Assembly (NCBI GenBank): GCA_003477185.1
Contig: DMTJ01000536.1
Span: 1 to 10,797, forward strand
Reading direction: 5' to 3'
DNA from: Lentisphaeria bacterium
GTDB taxonomy: Bacteria > Verrucomicrobiota > Lentisphaeria > JABSQK01 > UBA12247
DNA length: 10,797 nt
Below are positions 1 through 6,871 of the stretch, piece by piece. A program made the translations under genes and the position numbers. Within the stretch, counting starts at the first letter, position 1, and each line of letters starts with the position of its first letter. The notes below the pieces were generated by a model that was not told where the DNA came from, ran no database searches, and worked only from the letters and a program-made list of their open reading frames with translations.

Positions 1-420
1 CTCCGAGAGGCGCCCGGAAAACTGATCGAGTACACGGAAGGTATCGGTCCCGAACTGGGCGACGATTCTCTCGGCCATCTTCGGGCCCACTCCAGGCAGG
101 ACACCGCCAGCCAAGTAGCGCTGCATTCCCTCGGTGGTCTGCGGTAGCACCACACGCAAGTCCGCCACGCGCAGTTGCTCGCCATAGGCGCGGTGTCTCT
201 CTCGTTTCCCCCGTGCTGCCACGTGCTGCCCAACCTGCAAGTCGGCGACCGCACCAATCAACACATGTTCGGTGTCGTCCGAATCGACCACGCGCACGAC
301 CGCGTACTCGCCATCTTCGCTCGCATAGACCAGCGCGACCACTTCCCCGCGTACGCCGTGCTCCAGGGGAGATTCTGCGGCTTGGCTAAGCGGCAGCTCG
401 CCCTGCTCATCCGGGGTCAC
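1..420 (-). CDS. recD2: RecD2-like ATP-dependent DNA helicase, N-terminal part (runs off the left edge)
   Basis: Only the first 140 codons are visible. The segment around residues 20-92 reads like the N-terminal OB-fold of RecD2 helicases (pattern GEYAVVRV, then GQHVAARG). From about residue 97 comes a helix-hairpin-helix stretch, RYLAGGVLPGVGPKMAERIV followed by AQFG, which is the hallmark of RecD2 after the OB-fold. The Walker motifs would lie beyond the edge. RecD2 proteins are 5'-3' SF1B helicases acting in DNA repair without RecBC. I chose the GTG start because it overlaps the stop of the upstream lipoprotein gene by 4 nt (GTGA) and puts the OB-fold at the usual distance. A TTG at 448-450 in the same frame is an alternative. 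It is the visible distal gene of a coupled operon with envelope proteins, an odd neighbourhood for a helicase. The family call is fairly firm; the subfamily rests on the N-terminus alone. Confidence 0.82.
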   Translation of the reverse strand, partial: MTPDEQGELPLSQAAESPLEHGVRGEVVALVYASEDGEYAVVRVVDSDDTEHVLIGAVADLQVGQHVAARGKRERHRAYGEQLRVADLRVVLPQTTEGMQRYLAGGVLPGVGPKMAERIVAQFGTDTFRVLDQFSGRLSE

Positions 421-782
421 GGAGTCCCCGGCCGCAGTTCCTGCCGCCAATAGGCATCAGTCAGGAAGGCGGCAAATCTCTCCGCGGGGTAGATCGTTTC
501 GCCCAGCGTAAAGTCCAAAACCACCGGTGGCATGGCCTCGGCATCATAGCGCACTTCCAAGCGCTCCCAACGATATTTAAGGCCACCAGAGACCCTTACG
601 TAGATTTCGGTCTCCTCACTCACTCTCTCCCAAGACACGTTGTCCAGCAAGTCGCCGTAGGCTGCCTCTAGGGTCATGCCCTCCTGGAAGCTGTGCGCCT
701 GGATCTCCTCAACCGGCTTCCGGCAGCCAAGCAGGTACAGGCCGAGAGCTACGACTATCCAGATGCCGCGGGAATCTCTCAT
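417..782 (-). CDS. small lipoprotein of unknown function
   Basis: The 121-residue product begins with a short charged segment and a hydrophobic stretch ending in LYLLGC. This is a classical lipobox, with Cys20 as the predicted lipidated residue, so the mature protein should be membrane-anchored outside the cytoplasm. The remaining ~100 residues are acidic and soluble-looking, with several aromatic beta-strand-like segments (ETEIYVRV, YRWERLEVRY, PPVVLDFTL). I do not recognise the family. The start is supported by a GGAGGG Shine-Dalgarno 6 nt upstream and by the 4-nt ATGA overlap with the preceding gene. Its own stop overlaps the recD2 GTG start by 4 nt. Being between a secreted coiled-coil protein and a helicase in one operon suggests co-expression, but no function can be read from it. 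Confidence 0.8.
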   Translation of the reverse strand: MRDSRGIWIVVALGLYLLGCRKPVEEIQAHSFQEGMTLEAAYGDLLDNVSWERVSEETEIYVRVSGGLKYRWERLEVRYDAEAMPPVVLDFTLGETIYPAERFAAFLTDAYWRQELRPGTP

Positions 783-1465
783 TGGGCACCCTCCGCAAGC
801 TGTTTTGCCACGCGCTCGCGCAGTGCCGTGATCAACTCGGTACGGTAGGGCAGCTCCTTGAGCTTGGCATTGACCGCTTTTAAGTCGGTTTCGGCGGTCT
901 CAATACCCCGCAGGACCGCCACGCTCATGTCTCCTGCGTTGAGTCTTGTCCGCAGCTTAGCAAGCTTTCCAGCCACCGTATTCGCCTGCAATGACAGTGC
1001 TTCTCGGAGTCGTTCTGTCTTCTGAAGCTGGGTCAACTCCTGGCTCGCCAGCGCCAGAACCGGCTGGCTCGGTAACGCACCTTTCAACGCAGCGGCTTCC
1101 TGGCTGCGTTCCTGAAGGTTCCGCTTGCTGAGCTCTCCAACTACCCCATCTACGAGCCATTGCAGCAGTGTGGTGGTCGTGGAGGAGGTGGCGGCGAACC
1201 CGAAGGCATCCACGCTGTGGTCTACCGCCCCCGAAATCTCTTTCCAAGAGCCATCCTTGAGACGACGTGCCAGTGACCTGAACGGAATAGCCTTCTCCTT
1301 CGGGGCCTTGCTCGCAAAGTACTGACAGAGCGTAGCACAGCCGTCCACATCGCCGGTACTCTTGGCGTAGTCGACCAGCAGTTGAAGCCGGCTGACCAGC
1401 GAACGGTCCGCCGCGGTTCCCGCCAGCGCTGCGAAAAGTACGAGTAAACAGCAATAGCGCCTCAT
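779..1465 (-). CDS. secreted helical (coiled-coil) protein of unknown function
   Basis: The 228-residue protein has an N-terminal signal peptide: RR, then a hydrophobic core CCLLVLFAALA, with probable signal peptidase I cleavage after AGTAA near residue 19. The mature part looks almost entirely helical. Residues ~20-75 carry two Cys (43 and 47) in a repeat-like helical stretch. Residues ~90-111 are a hydrophobic segment with a run of four Thr. Residues ~112-226 are rich in Leu, Glu, Lys and Gln with heptad character, as in periplasmic coiled coils. No family was recognised. The ATG overlaps the stop of the permease gene by 4 nt (ATGA), and its TGA overlaps the lipoprotein ATG in the same way, so it is translationally coupled on both sides. 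A supporting role at the cell envelope with the permease is inference from context. Confidence 0.8.
   Translation of the reverse strand: MRRYCCLLVLFAALAGTAADRSLVSRLQLLVDYAKSTGDVDGCATLCQYFASKAPKEKAIPFRSLARRLKDGSWKEISGAVDHSVDAFGFAATSSTTTTLLQWLVDGVVGELSKRNLQERSQEAAALKGALPSQPVLALASQELTQLQKTERLREALSLQANTVAGKLAKLRTRLNAGDMSVAVLRGIETAETDLKAVNAKLKELPYRTELITALRERVAKQLAEGAQ
789..794 (-). promoter_or_regulatory. Shine-Dalgarno of the lipoprotein gene
   Basis: On the minus strand this reads GGAGGG, 6 nt before the ATG of the lipoprotein gene and inside the 3' end of the preceding gene. It is the strongest ribosome binding site of the left operon and fixes the start at 782. Confidence 0.65.
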
Positions 1466-2697
1466 GTGGAGCTTCGCGAGCCAATCTCGCGATCAATAAA
1501 CAGCAGGTAGGCGATCACGATTGCACCCGCGATCAGCAACATCGCATAGATCGATGAAAGCCCCACGTAGGCCGCAGGGATCGGCTTATGGCTCGTGAGC
1601 GCATCGGCCATCCAGAACTGCTGCCAGTTCGGAATTACTGCGTGGAGAAACGTCATCACACTGTTGCGGATGACACCCACAGGCTTGGCCAGCATCGCCA
1701 TCAACGGGCTGGGTGGTCGGGATGCCACGTCGGAGAAGAAGACGATGACCGCTCGGCCGATGCAGCAAAGCGAGACGAGCGCGAACCCCGCATGCACCTG
1801 CCAGCGCCTGCAATCCGCCCGCTTGCGACGATCATACCGCTTGAGAGCTGCCACCCAGGCCAGAATGAACAGGGGCAACGCAACCAATGGCCAGAAGTAC
1901 AATGCATGGGCCAGTTCCACATCGGCCAGAGCCATGGATACGCCATACACGTGATCCGAGATCAGACCGAGAAAAAAGAACAGCAGGCAACAACTCACGT
2001 TGGTCGTCACCGAGAGCTGAGTGGACAGCGCGGTCGCGATGGAGCCCATGGCCAGAGCGGCTAGAGCGACCAGAATAATCGCATAGACCACGTCGATCGA
2101 GTGTCCGGTTGGGGGGCCGACATACCTTCCAGAGCTATACCGCGGCAACAACCCGGTAACAGCCATTCCCACGAACGTTGCCGCAAACGTGATTAAAGCC
2201 GCTGGCTTCGCGTAGGAAGTCTTGCGGCGGTAGTTGAACCAACCGGCAACCAGCTGCGCACCCAGATAGGCGGCGACCATGGAATAGAAGACTGTGAAAT
2301 CGTAACGGTACTGGTCGACCGCGATCTGCAACGTGATCAGCAGCGCCATACCCGTAGTGCTGGCGAAAAGCAGCACGGCAGCAAGAATACCGATGAACTT
2401 AGCCAGCAGGAATTGGAACCAGCCTACGGGCTTAGAAAGAATGAGCAGCGCGGTGCCAGACTCGATCTCCAAGTTGATGGCCCGGTTAGCACAGAAGGCC
2501 GCGGCGATCCAGCTGCCGAGCAACACCACCGACAACCCGGCATCGGTCACCAGCTTTTCCTGAGCGCGAAACACGTACTGCGCCATGGGAGGCTGGAGAT
2601 GGATAATCATCACGCAGCTGCAGAGCATGACAGAGTAAACCGGTTGGCGCAACGCCTCGGTAAAGGTCTGACGGGCGATGGAGAGCGTGGGTGACAT
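1462..2697 (-). CDS. ABC-2 type transporter permease
   Basis: The 411-residue protein is an integral membrane protein with about ten hydrophobic segments, near residues 19-34, 54-72, 96-125, 134-153, 165-184, 201-224, 234-252, 264-285, 302-321 and 375-400. Residues 77-103 match the conserved cytoplasmic motif of ABC-2 permeases of the NosY/GldF type: EIESGTALLILSKPVGWFQF followed by LLAKFIG (E-ESG----LSKP----FLLGK in the family). The C-terminus LLFIDREI is also typical. Such permeases pair with a separate ATPase for export or membrane remodelling. No ATPase gene lies on either side here, so the partner must be elsewhere. The ATG directly follows an in-frame TGA, and I see no clear Shine-Dalgarno. 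The 3' end overlaps the next gene by 4 nt. Substrate unknown. Confidence 0.85.
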   Translation of the reverse strand: MSPTLSIARQTFTEALRQPVYSVMLCSCVMIIHLQPPMAQYVFRAQEKLVTDAGLSVVLLGSWIAAAFCANRAINLEIESGTALLILSKPVGWFQFLLAKFIGILAAVLLFASTTGMALLITLQIAVDQYRYDFTVFYSMVAAYLGAQLVAGWFNYRRKTSYAKPAALITFAATFVGMAVTGLLPRYSSGRYVGPPTGHSIDVVYAIILVALAALAMGSIATALSTQLSVTTNVSCCLLFFFLGLISDHVYGVSMALADVELAHALYFWPLVALPLFILAWVAALKRYDRRKRADCRRWQVHAGFALVSLCCIGRAVIVFFSDVASRPPSPLMAMLAKPVGVIRNSVMTFLHAVIPNWQQFWMADALTSHKPIPAAYVGLSSIYAMLLIAGAIVIAYLLFIDREIGSRSST

Positions 2698-2738
2698 TCA
2701 GGCGCGGGCCAAAGCCGTCCGTGTAGGAAGCAGAGCGG

Positions 2739-3557
2739 TTACTTGCTGTCCCAGAACATACGGCTGCGCTTGGCATTGCGATGCCGGTGGATGCGCGGGG
2801 ATGGCCGATGTACCGGAGAGACGCGACTCGCGGAAGGCAACGGTGGCGCATGCGCGTTGGCTTGATATGTCGGGCCTGTCTGCGGGGCCGGTGCAGCCTT
2901 CGCCGCAGCTTCGGCCTCCGCCTTGGCTTTGGCAGCAGCGGCATCAACAGCCTCAGCTTCCAGCTTTTTCCGCCGGTCGATCCATTCTTTTCCCTGGCGA
3001 CCGTCACCGACGACGTATTCGCCAAAGATGGTGTGGTTTACCGGCGACACGATGCGCCCGTCAGCGTCGACTTGTTCGATCAGCACCAGGTAATCCAAAT
3101 GGAGATTCTTCACCTGGAGCAGGTCCTCGGTGGAGGCTGCAATCTGGCCCCAGTCCTCGTTGTTGATGGCCCACGTCGGAATCTCGGCACCGATCAATTT
3201 GTCGTGAAAGGCCTGCGGGGCATACCGCTCGCTACCTAAAAACAGAACTTTCTTGGGGCGCAGAAAGCGCACAAACTCGAGAAAGTCCCCATCATCGACT
3301 TCAAGCGACTGCCCGCTTGGCGGGACATAGTAGCAGCGATCATCTTCCGATCCCGTCGGCAACAGCAGCATCGGCTGTTCCAGGCGCTGCTGAATCAACT
3401 CAGCCAGCACGCGGGACTCGACGAAGTTTCCGGTCACCACCAAAGCCTCGATTCGCTTAGGCTTTTTCTTCCCAAGTTTTGGCAACCGCCAATTCGCAGC
3501 CGCGTTCGCAGCAAACATCATAAACACAAAAACTGAGAGGACTCGAAACATTTTCAT
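2739..3557 (-). CDS. secreted protein of unknown function with Ala/Lys/Glu helix and basic Pro-rich tail
   Basis: From ATG 3557 the product has 272 residues. A signal peptide (MKMFRVLSVFVFMMFAANAA) is followed by a Lys-rich patch at 27-34. Residues ~36-190 look like an alpha/beta domain with alternating hydrophobic strands: EALVVTG, KKVLFLGSERYAP, LDYLVLIEQV. It contains one Cys (75). Residues ~193-225 form an Ala/Lys/Glu-rich helix, and the last ~45 residues are rich in Pro, Arg, Ser and His and probably disordered. I recognise no family and see no catalytic motif. I preferred this ATG to the in-frame GTG at 3566 because AGGTGAAGG lies just upstream and overlaps that GTG. The permease gene starts 41 nt after the stop, so it may be the first gene of the left operon. 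Confidence 0.78.
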   Translation of the reverse strand: MKMFRVLSVFVFMMFAANAAANWRLPKLGKKKPKRIEALVVTGNFVESRVLAELIQQRLEQPMLLLPTGSEDDRCYYVPPSGQSLEVDDGDFLEFVRFLRPKKVLFLGSERYAPQAFHDKLIGAEIPTWAINNEDWGQIAASTEDLLQVKNLHLDYLVLIEQVDADGRIVSPVNHTIFGEYVVGDGRQGKEWIDRRKKLEAEAVDAAAAKAKAEAEAAAKAAPAPQTGPTYQANAHAPPLPSASRVSPVHRPSPRIHRHRNAKRSRMFWDSK

Positions 3558-3670
3558 AACCTTCACCTAAAATCTAACTGGTGCCTACTACCGAATAGGC
3601 GTATAGATACACGCCACGGAATAGCGGCAGAATGCTCGCCATGTATCGTATACTAAAGATCCCTTCGCCC
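3558..3670. promoter_or_regulatory. divergent intergenic region between the secreted-protein gene and the formyltransferase gene
   Basis: These ~110 bases separate two divergently read genes, so promoters for both directions should lie here. The segment is locally AT-richer than its surroundings. On the plus strand TATACT at 3649-3654 resembles a -10 box, and TATAGA at 3602-3607 is a poorer match. I find no convincing -35 partner for either. If 3649-3654 is used, transcription would begin only about 10 nt before the preferred ATG at 3671. The exact promoters are not resolved. Confidence 0.35.
3560..3568 (-). promoter_or_regulatory. Shine-Dalgarno deciding the start of the secreted-protein gene
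   Basis: The minus strand reads AGGTGAAGG shortly before ATG 3557. It overlaps an upstream in-frame GTG (3564-3566), which argues against that codon as the start. Confidence 0.6.
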
Positions 3671-4609
3671 ATGTCAACGTTTGGTTATCCAAAACCTTCC
3701 CTGTCTGCGGAAAAAGTCTCGCTCCAGCCCTTTCTGTCACCGGCAGATCGCGTGCGGCGCGCGGCTATCTTCATGAGCGGCTCCGGCGCTAACGCGGAAG
3801 CAATTCTGCACGCCCTACAGGCAGACCCGCACCCGCAACTCGAGATTGTCGCGCTGGTCACAGACCGGCCGACACGCAGCCGCACCCATGAGATCGGCGC
3901 GGCTTTCGGCTTGCCGGTGATCGCTCAAGATATTTTTGAGTACTATCGCAGTCATGGCCAGCGACGCGTCACACTTGCCACGGCGGAAGGGTGCGAAATG
4001 CGCAACCGCTGGACCGACGCGCTGCGCGAACAACTCGTGCCGCTCGCGATCGACTTCGGCATTTTCGCCGGGTTTGTGCCGCTCTGCAATATTGCCGGAG
4101 ACTTTCCGTGCCTGAACGTCCACCCCGGTGACCTCACCGTACTGCGTGACGCCCAACGCTACCTGGTAGGCCTGCATACCACGCCGATCGAACGCGCGAT
4201 TCTCGCCGACCATGACGCGCTGCGCTCCAGCGTGATCATCGCCGAGCCGTTTACCGCTGGTGGGGACAACATGGATTCCGGCCCGTTGCTCGGGATCTCC
4301 GCGCCAGTTCCGGTGCACCTACAAGGCGCCGCGCTTTGCGAACTCCGCAAAATCTTCGAGGCCCGACCCGCCATTCGCCCTGCCAAAGGCTATGGTGACC
4401 AGTTGGAAGCCATTGCCGATGAGAACCTCGACCGGTTGAAACACGGCGGAGATCTCTTACTTTTCCCACGCGTTGTTGCGGAGTTCGCAGCAGATCGCTT
4501 TGCTCTGGACGAGTGCCAGGCCCTCCACTACGCGAGTGAGGGTACCTGGCGGCCTGTTCAAACCGTCGTCTATCACCAGGACGCCAAGCCACGTACCATT
4601 CCACGCTGA
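3671..4609 (+). CDS. PurN-like formyltransferase family protein, extended
   Basis: The 312-residue protein carries the formyltransferase fold of phosphoribosylglycinamide formyltransferase (PurN). [15 protein letters not shown] at 32-46 matches the PurN N-terminal loop, VALVTDRP follows at 60-67, and [11 protein letters not shown] at 128-138 precedes the catalytic segment [10 protein letters not shown] with Asn149 and His151. MDSGPLL holds Asp202, in the place of the PurN catalytic Asp. All three catalytic positions therefore appear kept. It is much longer than PurN (about 200 residues), with an insertion at ~90-125 and an extra C-terminal region of ~85 residues, so the substrate may not be GAR. 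In-frame ATGs at 3632 and 3641 lie upstream. I prefer 3671 because the domain starts soon after and a possible -10 box overlaps the earlier ATGs, but no start has a good Shine-Dalgarno. hisB follows after 7 nt. Confidence 0.75.
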   Translation: MSTFGYPKPSLSAEKVSLQPFLSPADRVRRAAIFMSGSGANAEAILHALQADPHPQLEIVALVTDRPTRSRTHEIGAAFGLPVIAQDIFEYYRSHGQRRVTLATAEGCEMRNRWTDALREQLVPLAIDFGIFAGFVPLCNIAGDFPCLNVHPGDLTVLRDAQRYLVGLHTTPIERAILADHDALRSSVIIAEPFTAGGDNMDSGPLLGISAPVPVHLQGAALCELRKIFEARPAIRPAKGYGDQLEAIADENLDRLKHGGDLLLFPRVVAEFAADRFALDECQALHYASEGTWRPVQTVVYHQDAKPRTIPR

Positions 4610-4611
4610 GG
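4608..4611 (+). promoter_or_regulatory. Shine-Dalgarno of hisB
   Basis: GAGG overlaps the TGA stop of the formyltransferase gene and sits 5 nt before ATG 4617. This fixes the hisB start well downstream of the longest open frame (ATG 4473) and suggests translational coupling. Confidence 0.6.
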
Positions 4612-4616
4612 TAGCT

Positions 4617-5207
4617 ATGTCCCGCACCGCCACAGAGTCCCGCACTACTGCGGAAACCAGTATCGAGATCAGCCTCAACCTCGATGGATCCGGAATTGCG
4701 AACATCGCAACCGGAATCCCATTTATGGACCACATGCTCACGTTATTCAGCCGCCATGGCTACTTCGACCTCTCCGTCAAAGCCGCGGGCGACTTGGAAA
4801 TAGATGAGCACCACACCATGGAAGACCTCGGGCTGGTTCTGGGCACGGTCATTCGCCGGGCGCTAGGGGACAAGAAAGGGATTCGCCGCTATGGCTTCTT
4901 CCTGCTGCCAATGGACGAGACGCTCACTCGCGTCGTCTTGGACCTCTCAGGGCGCCCCTACTTGTCCTACCACGCCACTTGGCCGTCGGACTACATCAAA
5001 AGCATGAACGTGCGCCTCTTCTGTGAGTTCTTCCAGGCGCTGACCAATACTTTGGGCGTAAACCTACACATTGACGTGATTCGCGGCGAGGATGTCCACC
5101 ATATCGCTGAGTCGATGTTCAAGGGTTTTGCTCGCGCGTTGGACGCAGCCACGCTCATTGACCCGCGCGAAATCGGTGTTCCTTCCACCAAGGGCTCGCT
5201 GAGCTAA
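4617..5207 (+). CDS. hisB: imidazoleglycerol-phosphate dehydratase
   Basis: The protein catalyses the dehydration of imidazoleglycerol phosphate to imidazoleacetol phosphate in histidine biosynthesis. It is cytoplasmic and forms an Mn-dependent oligomer. The 196 residues fit the usual monofunctional bacterial length, with no phosphatase domain attached. Diagnostic motifs are GIPFMDHML at 33-41, the metal-binding [14 protein letters not shown] at 63-76 (His65, His66, Glu69), PMDE at 98-101, SGRPYL at 111-116, and the second metal motif [18 protein letters not shown] at 158-175 (His161, His162, Glu165). The small substitution HHTMED for the common HHTVED is conservative. The true start is ATG 4617, because the longer frame runs back through the formyltransferase gene. 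No other his gene is in the window. The upstream formyltransferase is probably co-transcribed. Confidence 0.97.
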   Translation: MSRTATESRTTAETSIEISLNLDGSGIANIATGIPFMDHMLTLFSRHGYFDLSVKAAGDLEIDEHHTMEDLGLVLGTVIRRALGDKKGIRRYGFFLLPMDETLTRVVLDLSGRPYLSYHATWPSDYIKSMNVRLFCEFFQALTNTLGVNLHIDVIRGEDVHHIAESMFKGFARALDAATLIDPREIGVPSTKGSLS

Positions 5208-5634
5208 CAGCCTGACAGGGTGCAAGAACTGCGCCAAGACAGCCTAGCCTTGTCACGGAATCGAGATCGTTGTCGTTGTCAGCGAATGCGGTTGTCGTTG
5301 TCGTTGTCGTCACTCTATCCTTCCGGGACGCAACACGAATACGACATCCGCGACGCTGATACCGACGAAGATGAGAGGGAAGGAGACCCTTGGGCCCGTT
5401 CGTAGCGGCATTCACTACTCTGCGGCGCTACTCTTTCCTTTTCCGCCGGACGACCGGCTTGCGCCCCTGCGTGTTCTGGGAGAAAGTCGTCCGCCTGTAG
5501 TGCCTCCCCGAGAAACACGGGCACTGCCGCTTACGGCTCGGCTTGCCCAGGTACAGCAGGCGCCAAAGCAGCCGACAGCGGCGATCGATGAAACAATAGT
5601 TGTGTCCCGATCCTGAACATCGTCTGGAAGCTAA
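5208..5634. other. convergent intergenic region without a convincing gene
   Basis: This ~430-bp stretch lies between hisB and the oppositely oriented small membrane-protein region. Open frames exist on both strands (for example plus 5371-5616 and minus 5315-5524). Their translations are compositionally arbitrary, lack recognisable motifs and have no good ribosome binding sites, so I do not call them. The region contains the GTTGTC repeat block at 5269-5308 and a weak hairpin around 5519-5548 (GGGC/GCCC outer stem, GCCG/CGGC inner stem). No U-tract terminator was found after hisB. Confidence 0.5.
5267..5311. repeat. GTTGTC hexanucleotide direct-repeat block
   Basis: Two copies of GTTGTC (5269-5280) and three copies (5291-5308) are separated by a 10-bp spacer, AGCGAATGCG. 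Partial units flank the block (TC before, GTC after). The opposite strand reads GACAACGACAAC. It starts about 60 bp after hisB, in the non-coding convergent region. The short, clean units suggest slippage-prone repeats or a dispersed genomic motif. No coding role is apparent. Confidence 0.8.
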
Positions 5635-5847
5635 TCAAGCGCAGGGCGATTTCATCAAGATCCCGTTCCGAACTTCCTCTTCCTCTGCGATTTTCTCGGT
5701 CAATCCTGGGTCGAATTTGGCACTGAAGATCGACTTTCGCTCGCGCTTCTTTTCTTCCTTCTTGTCTGGCTTCTTCTCCTGAGGCTTGGGTTGGTCCTTG
5801 AGCTTTGGTTTCCGAGCCAAGGCGGCGGCTGCGGGCTCACGGTCGCT
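5635..5847 (-). pseudogene. Lys/Glu-rich open frame directly after an in-frame stop; possible C-terminal half of a broken gene
   Basis: This frame continues, codon for codon, the frame of the small membrane protein upstream after its TAA at 5848-5850. Its 70 codons encode a very basic, Pro/Lys/Glu-rich stretch (KLKDQPKPQEKKPDKKEEKK at about residues 15-34), then IFSAKFDPGLTEKIAEEEE and a short tail. The biased, sensible composition argues for real coding sequence. The only candidate start inside it is TTG at 5818-5820, with no Shine-Dalgarno. It could be the cytoplasmic tail of a single membrane protein cut by a nonsense mutation, a readthrough extension, or a separate small gene. A chance open frame cannot be excluded. 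Confidence 0.35.
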
Positions 5848-6015
5848 TTAGTAGTCCCGCCAGCGTTGCCACAGGCGCACTGCCGGATAGACCACCCCAA
5901 TCAGACCAATCATTGCCAGCACAAGATAGACAGCAAAACTCTGATCATTCTTGACAGATATCGAGGCAAAAACGAGTCGAAACTCGACGCGATCCACCTT
6001 GTTATGTATCGCCAT
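5848..6015 (-). CDS. small single-pass membrane protein, hypothetical
   Basis: From ATG 6015 the product has 55 residues. A polar, mixed-charge N-terminus of ~25 residues is followed by one strong transmembrane segment at about 27-45 (SFAVYLVLAMIGLIGVVYPA) and a basic C-terminus (RLWQRWRDY). The frame is open further back to 6105, and a TTG at 6037-6039 is another possible start. No start has a good Shine-Dalgarno. The gene lies about 50 nt after the methyltransferase stop on the same strand. Its TAA is followed in frame by a further 70 Lys/Glu-rich codons, so the 55-residue form may be a truncation. No family recognised. Confidence 0.42.
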   Translation of the reverse strand: MAIHNKVDRVEFRLVFASISVKNDQSFAVYLVLAMIGLIGVVYPAVRLWQRWRDY

Positions 6016-6046
6016 CCGAGAGGCGCTTGTAATCTGCAAAGCGAAT

Positions 6047-6066
6047 AGCTCGTTGCTGCGCGAGCT
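6047..6066 (-). other. hairpin directly after the methyltransferase gene
   Basis: AGCTCG (6047-6052) and CGAGCT (6061-6066) form a perfect 6-bp inverted repeat around an 8-nt loop. It begins one base beyond the methyltransferase stop codon (6068-6070) on the minus strand. There is no following T-run, so it is not a standard intrinsic terminator. It might protect the mRNA end or attenuate read-through into the small membrane-protein gene. Confidence 0.4.
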
Positions 6067-6067
6067 C

Positions 6068-6871
6068 TCACCTCGAAGCTTTTTCCGACATTCGCTCTGC
6101 GATGATCACCACAACCAAAGGAATTGCCGCCGCGAGCGGATAGAGCTCCCGCCATTCAGGGCTGTGATACGGCATGCGCGCAGCGATCTCCAACTCCGAA
6201 AGCACCGGCAGCGGGAGCGGCGATGGCTCCGCGACTTGAACGATGCGCAAACCGGCAGCAGCGACCTGTGAGACCAATTCTCCAATTGGTTGCACGCGCG
6301 CTGCGATAAACGCATCACTTTCCTCACAGAACCGAACGTCCGCTGGCGGGTTGTAGTAGTCCCGTACGAACATGCCACTGCCCTCATCATCGATGTCGAG
6401 CCACTCTGCCGCGAACAGCGGATGGCCAGTGGTCAGGACCAAATGTCCGCCAGGTCGGAGCAGCGCAGCCATCGCCCCAATGACTTCTTCGGGAGCTTCC
6501 GCGAAGGGCAGGGCGTAGGTGCTGTGGACTAGGTCGAACGTGGGAGTAAGGGGAAACGGCAAGCGCTCCATACCCGCCTGCACCCAGCAGACTCGATCTG
6601 CCCCAGGCAACTCGCGGCCATGTTGCAGCTGGCGCCGTGAGACATCCAGAGCCGTACACCGCAAGCCCAGACTGGCAAGATAGATGCTGTTCTGCCCAGC
6701 TCCTGCGCCGATCTCAAGCGCTGTCTGACCGCCTTGTAGCGGAGGGAGCAGTCCTAATTCTTGGTCCCCGGGGAGCAGCGGCCCATAGTGAAAGTTGTCT
6801 GTGGCGATTCGGGTGACCGCCTGGTACTCATGGGACAAGGCGTCCCAGTATTGCTCGTTGGCTGCGGTCAA
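6068..6871 (-). CDS. class I SAM-dependent methyltransferase
   Basis: The 267-residue protein has the Rossmann-type methyltransferase core. Motif I, ALEIGAGAGQNSIYLA at 51-66, binds SAM. It is followed by the motif II acidic turn ALDVSRRQL at 74-82, motif IV FDLVHSTYALPF at 112-123 with the usual preceding GMERLPF, and motif V LLRPGGHLVLTTGHPL at 137-152. The N-terminus (YWDALSHEYQ) is of the UbiE/Methyltransf_11 kind acting on small molecules; the substrate is not evident. The C-terminal hydrophobic stretch PLVVVIIAERM matches the last strand of the family rather than a membrane anchor. The start is TTG 6871, which overlaps the four-helix-bundle gene stop by 4 nt (TTGA) and gives a complete N-terminus. 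The two genes are therefore probably translationally coupled. Confidence 0.85.
   Translation of the reverse strand: MTAANEQYWDALSHEYQAVTRIATDNFHYGPLLPGDQELGLLPPLQGGQTALEIGAGAGQNSIYLASLGLRCTALDVSRRQLQHGRELPGADRVCWVQAGMERLPFPLTPTFDLVHSTYALPFAEAPEEVIGAMAALLRPGGHLVLTTGHPLFAAEWLDIDDEGSGMFVRDYYNPPADVRFCEESDAFIAARVQPIGELVSQVAAAGLRIVQVAEPSPLPLPVLSELEIAARMPYHSPEWRELYPLAAAIPLVVVIIAERMSEKASR

Noticed and set aside
957..1496. Minus-strand 179-codon open frame overlapping the secreted coiled-coil gene
   Set aside because: It lies in another frame of a gene with a clear signal peptide and coupled overlaps. Its own translation has no motif and an arbitrary Gly/Arg-rich composition.
2486..3025. Minus-strand 179-codon open frame across the permease/secreted-protein junction
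   Set aside because: It is out of frame with both neighbours, which have strong membrane and signal-peptide evidence, and its composition is Arg/Pro-rich noise typical of GC-rich shadow frames.
5519..5548. Nested short hairpin as a possible terminator or small RNA
   Set aside because: The stems are only 4 bp with unpaired bases between them, and there is no following T-run.
5371..5616. Plus-strand 81-codon open frame in the convergent region
   Set aside because: There is no ribosome binding site, no motif and no codon pattern supporting it. It most likely results from GC-rich non-coding sequence.
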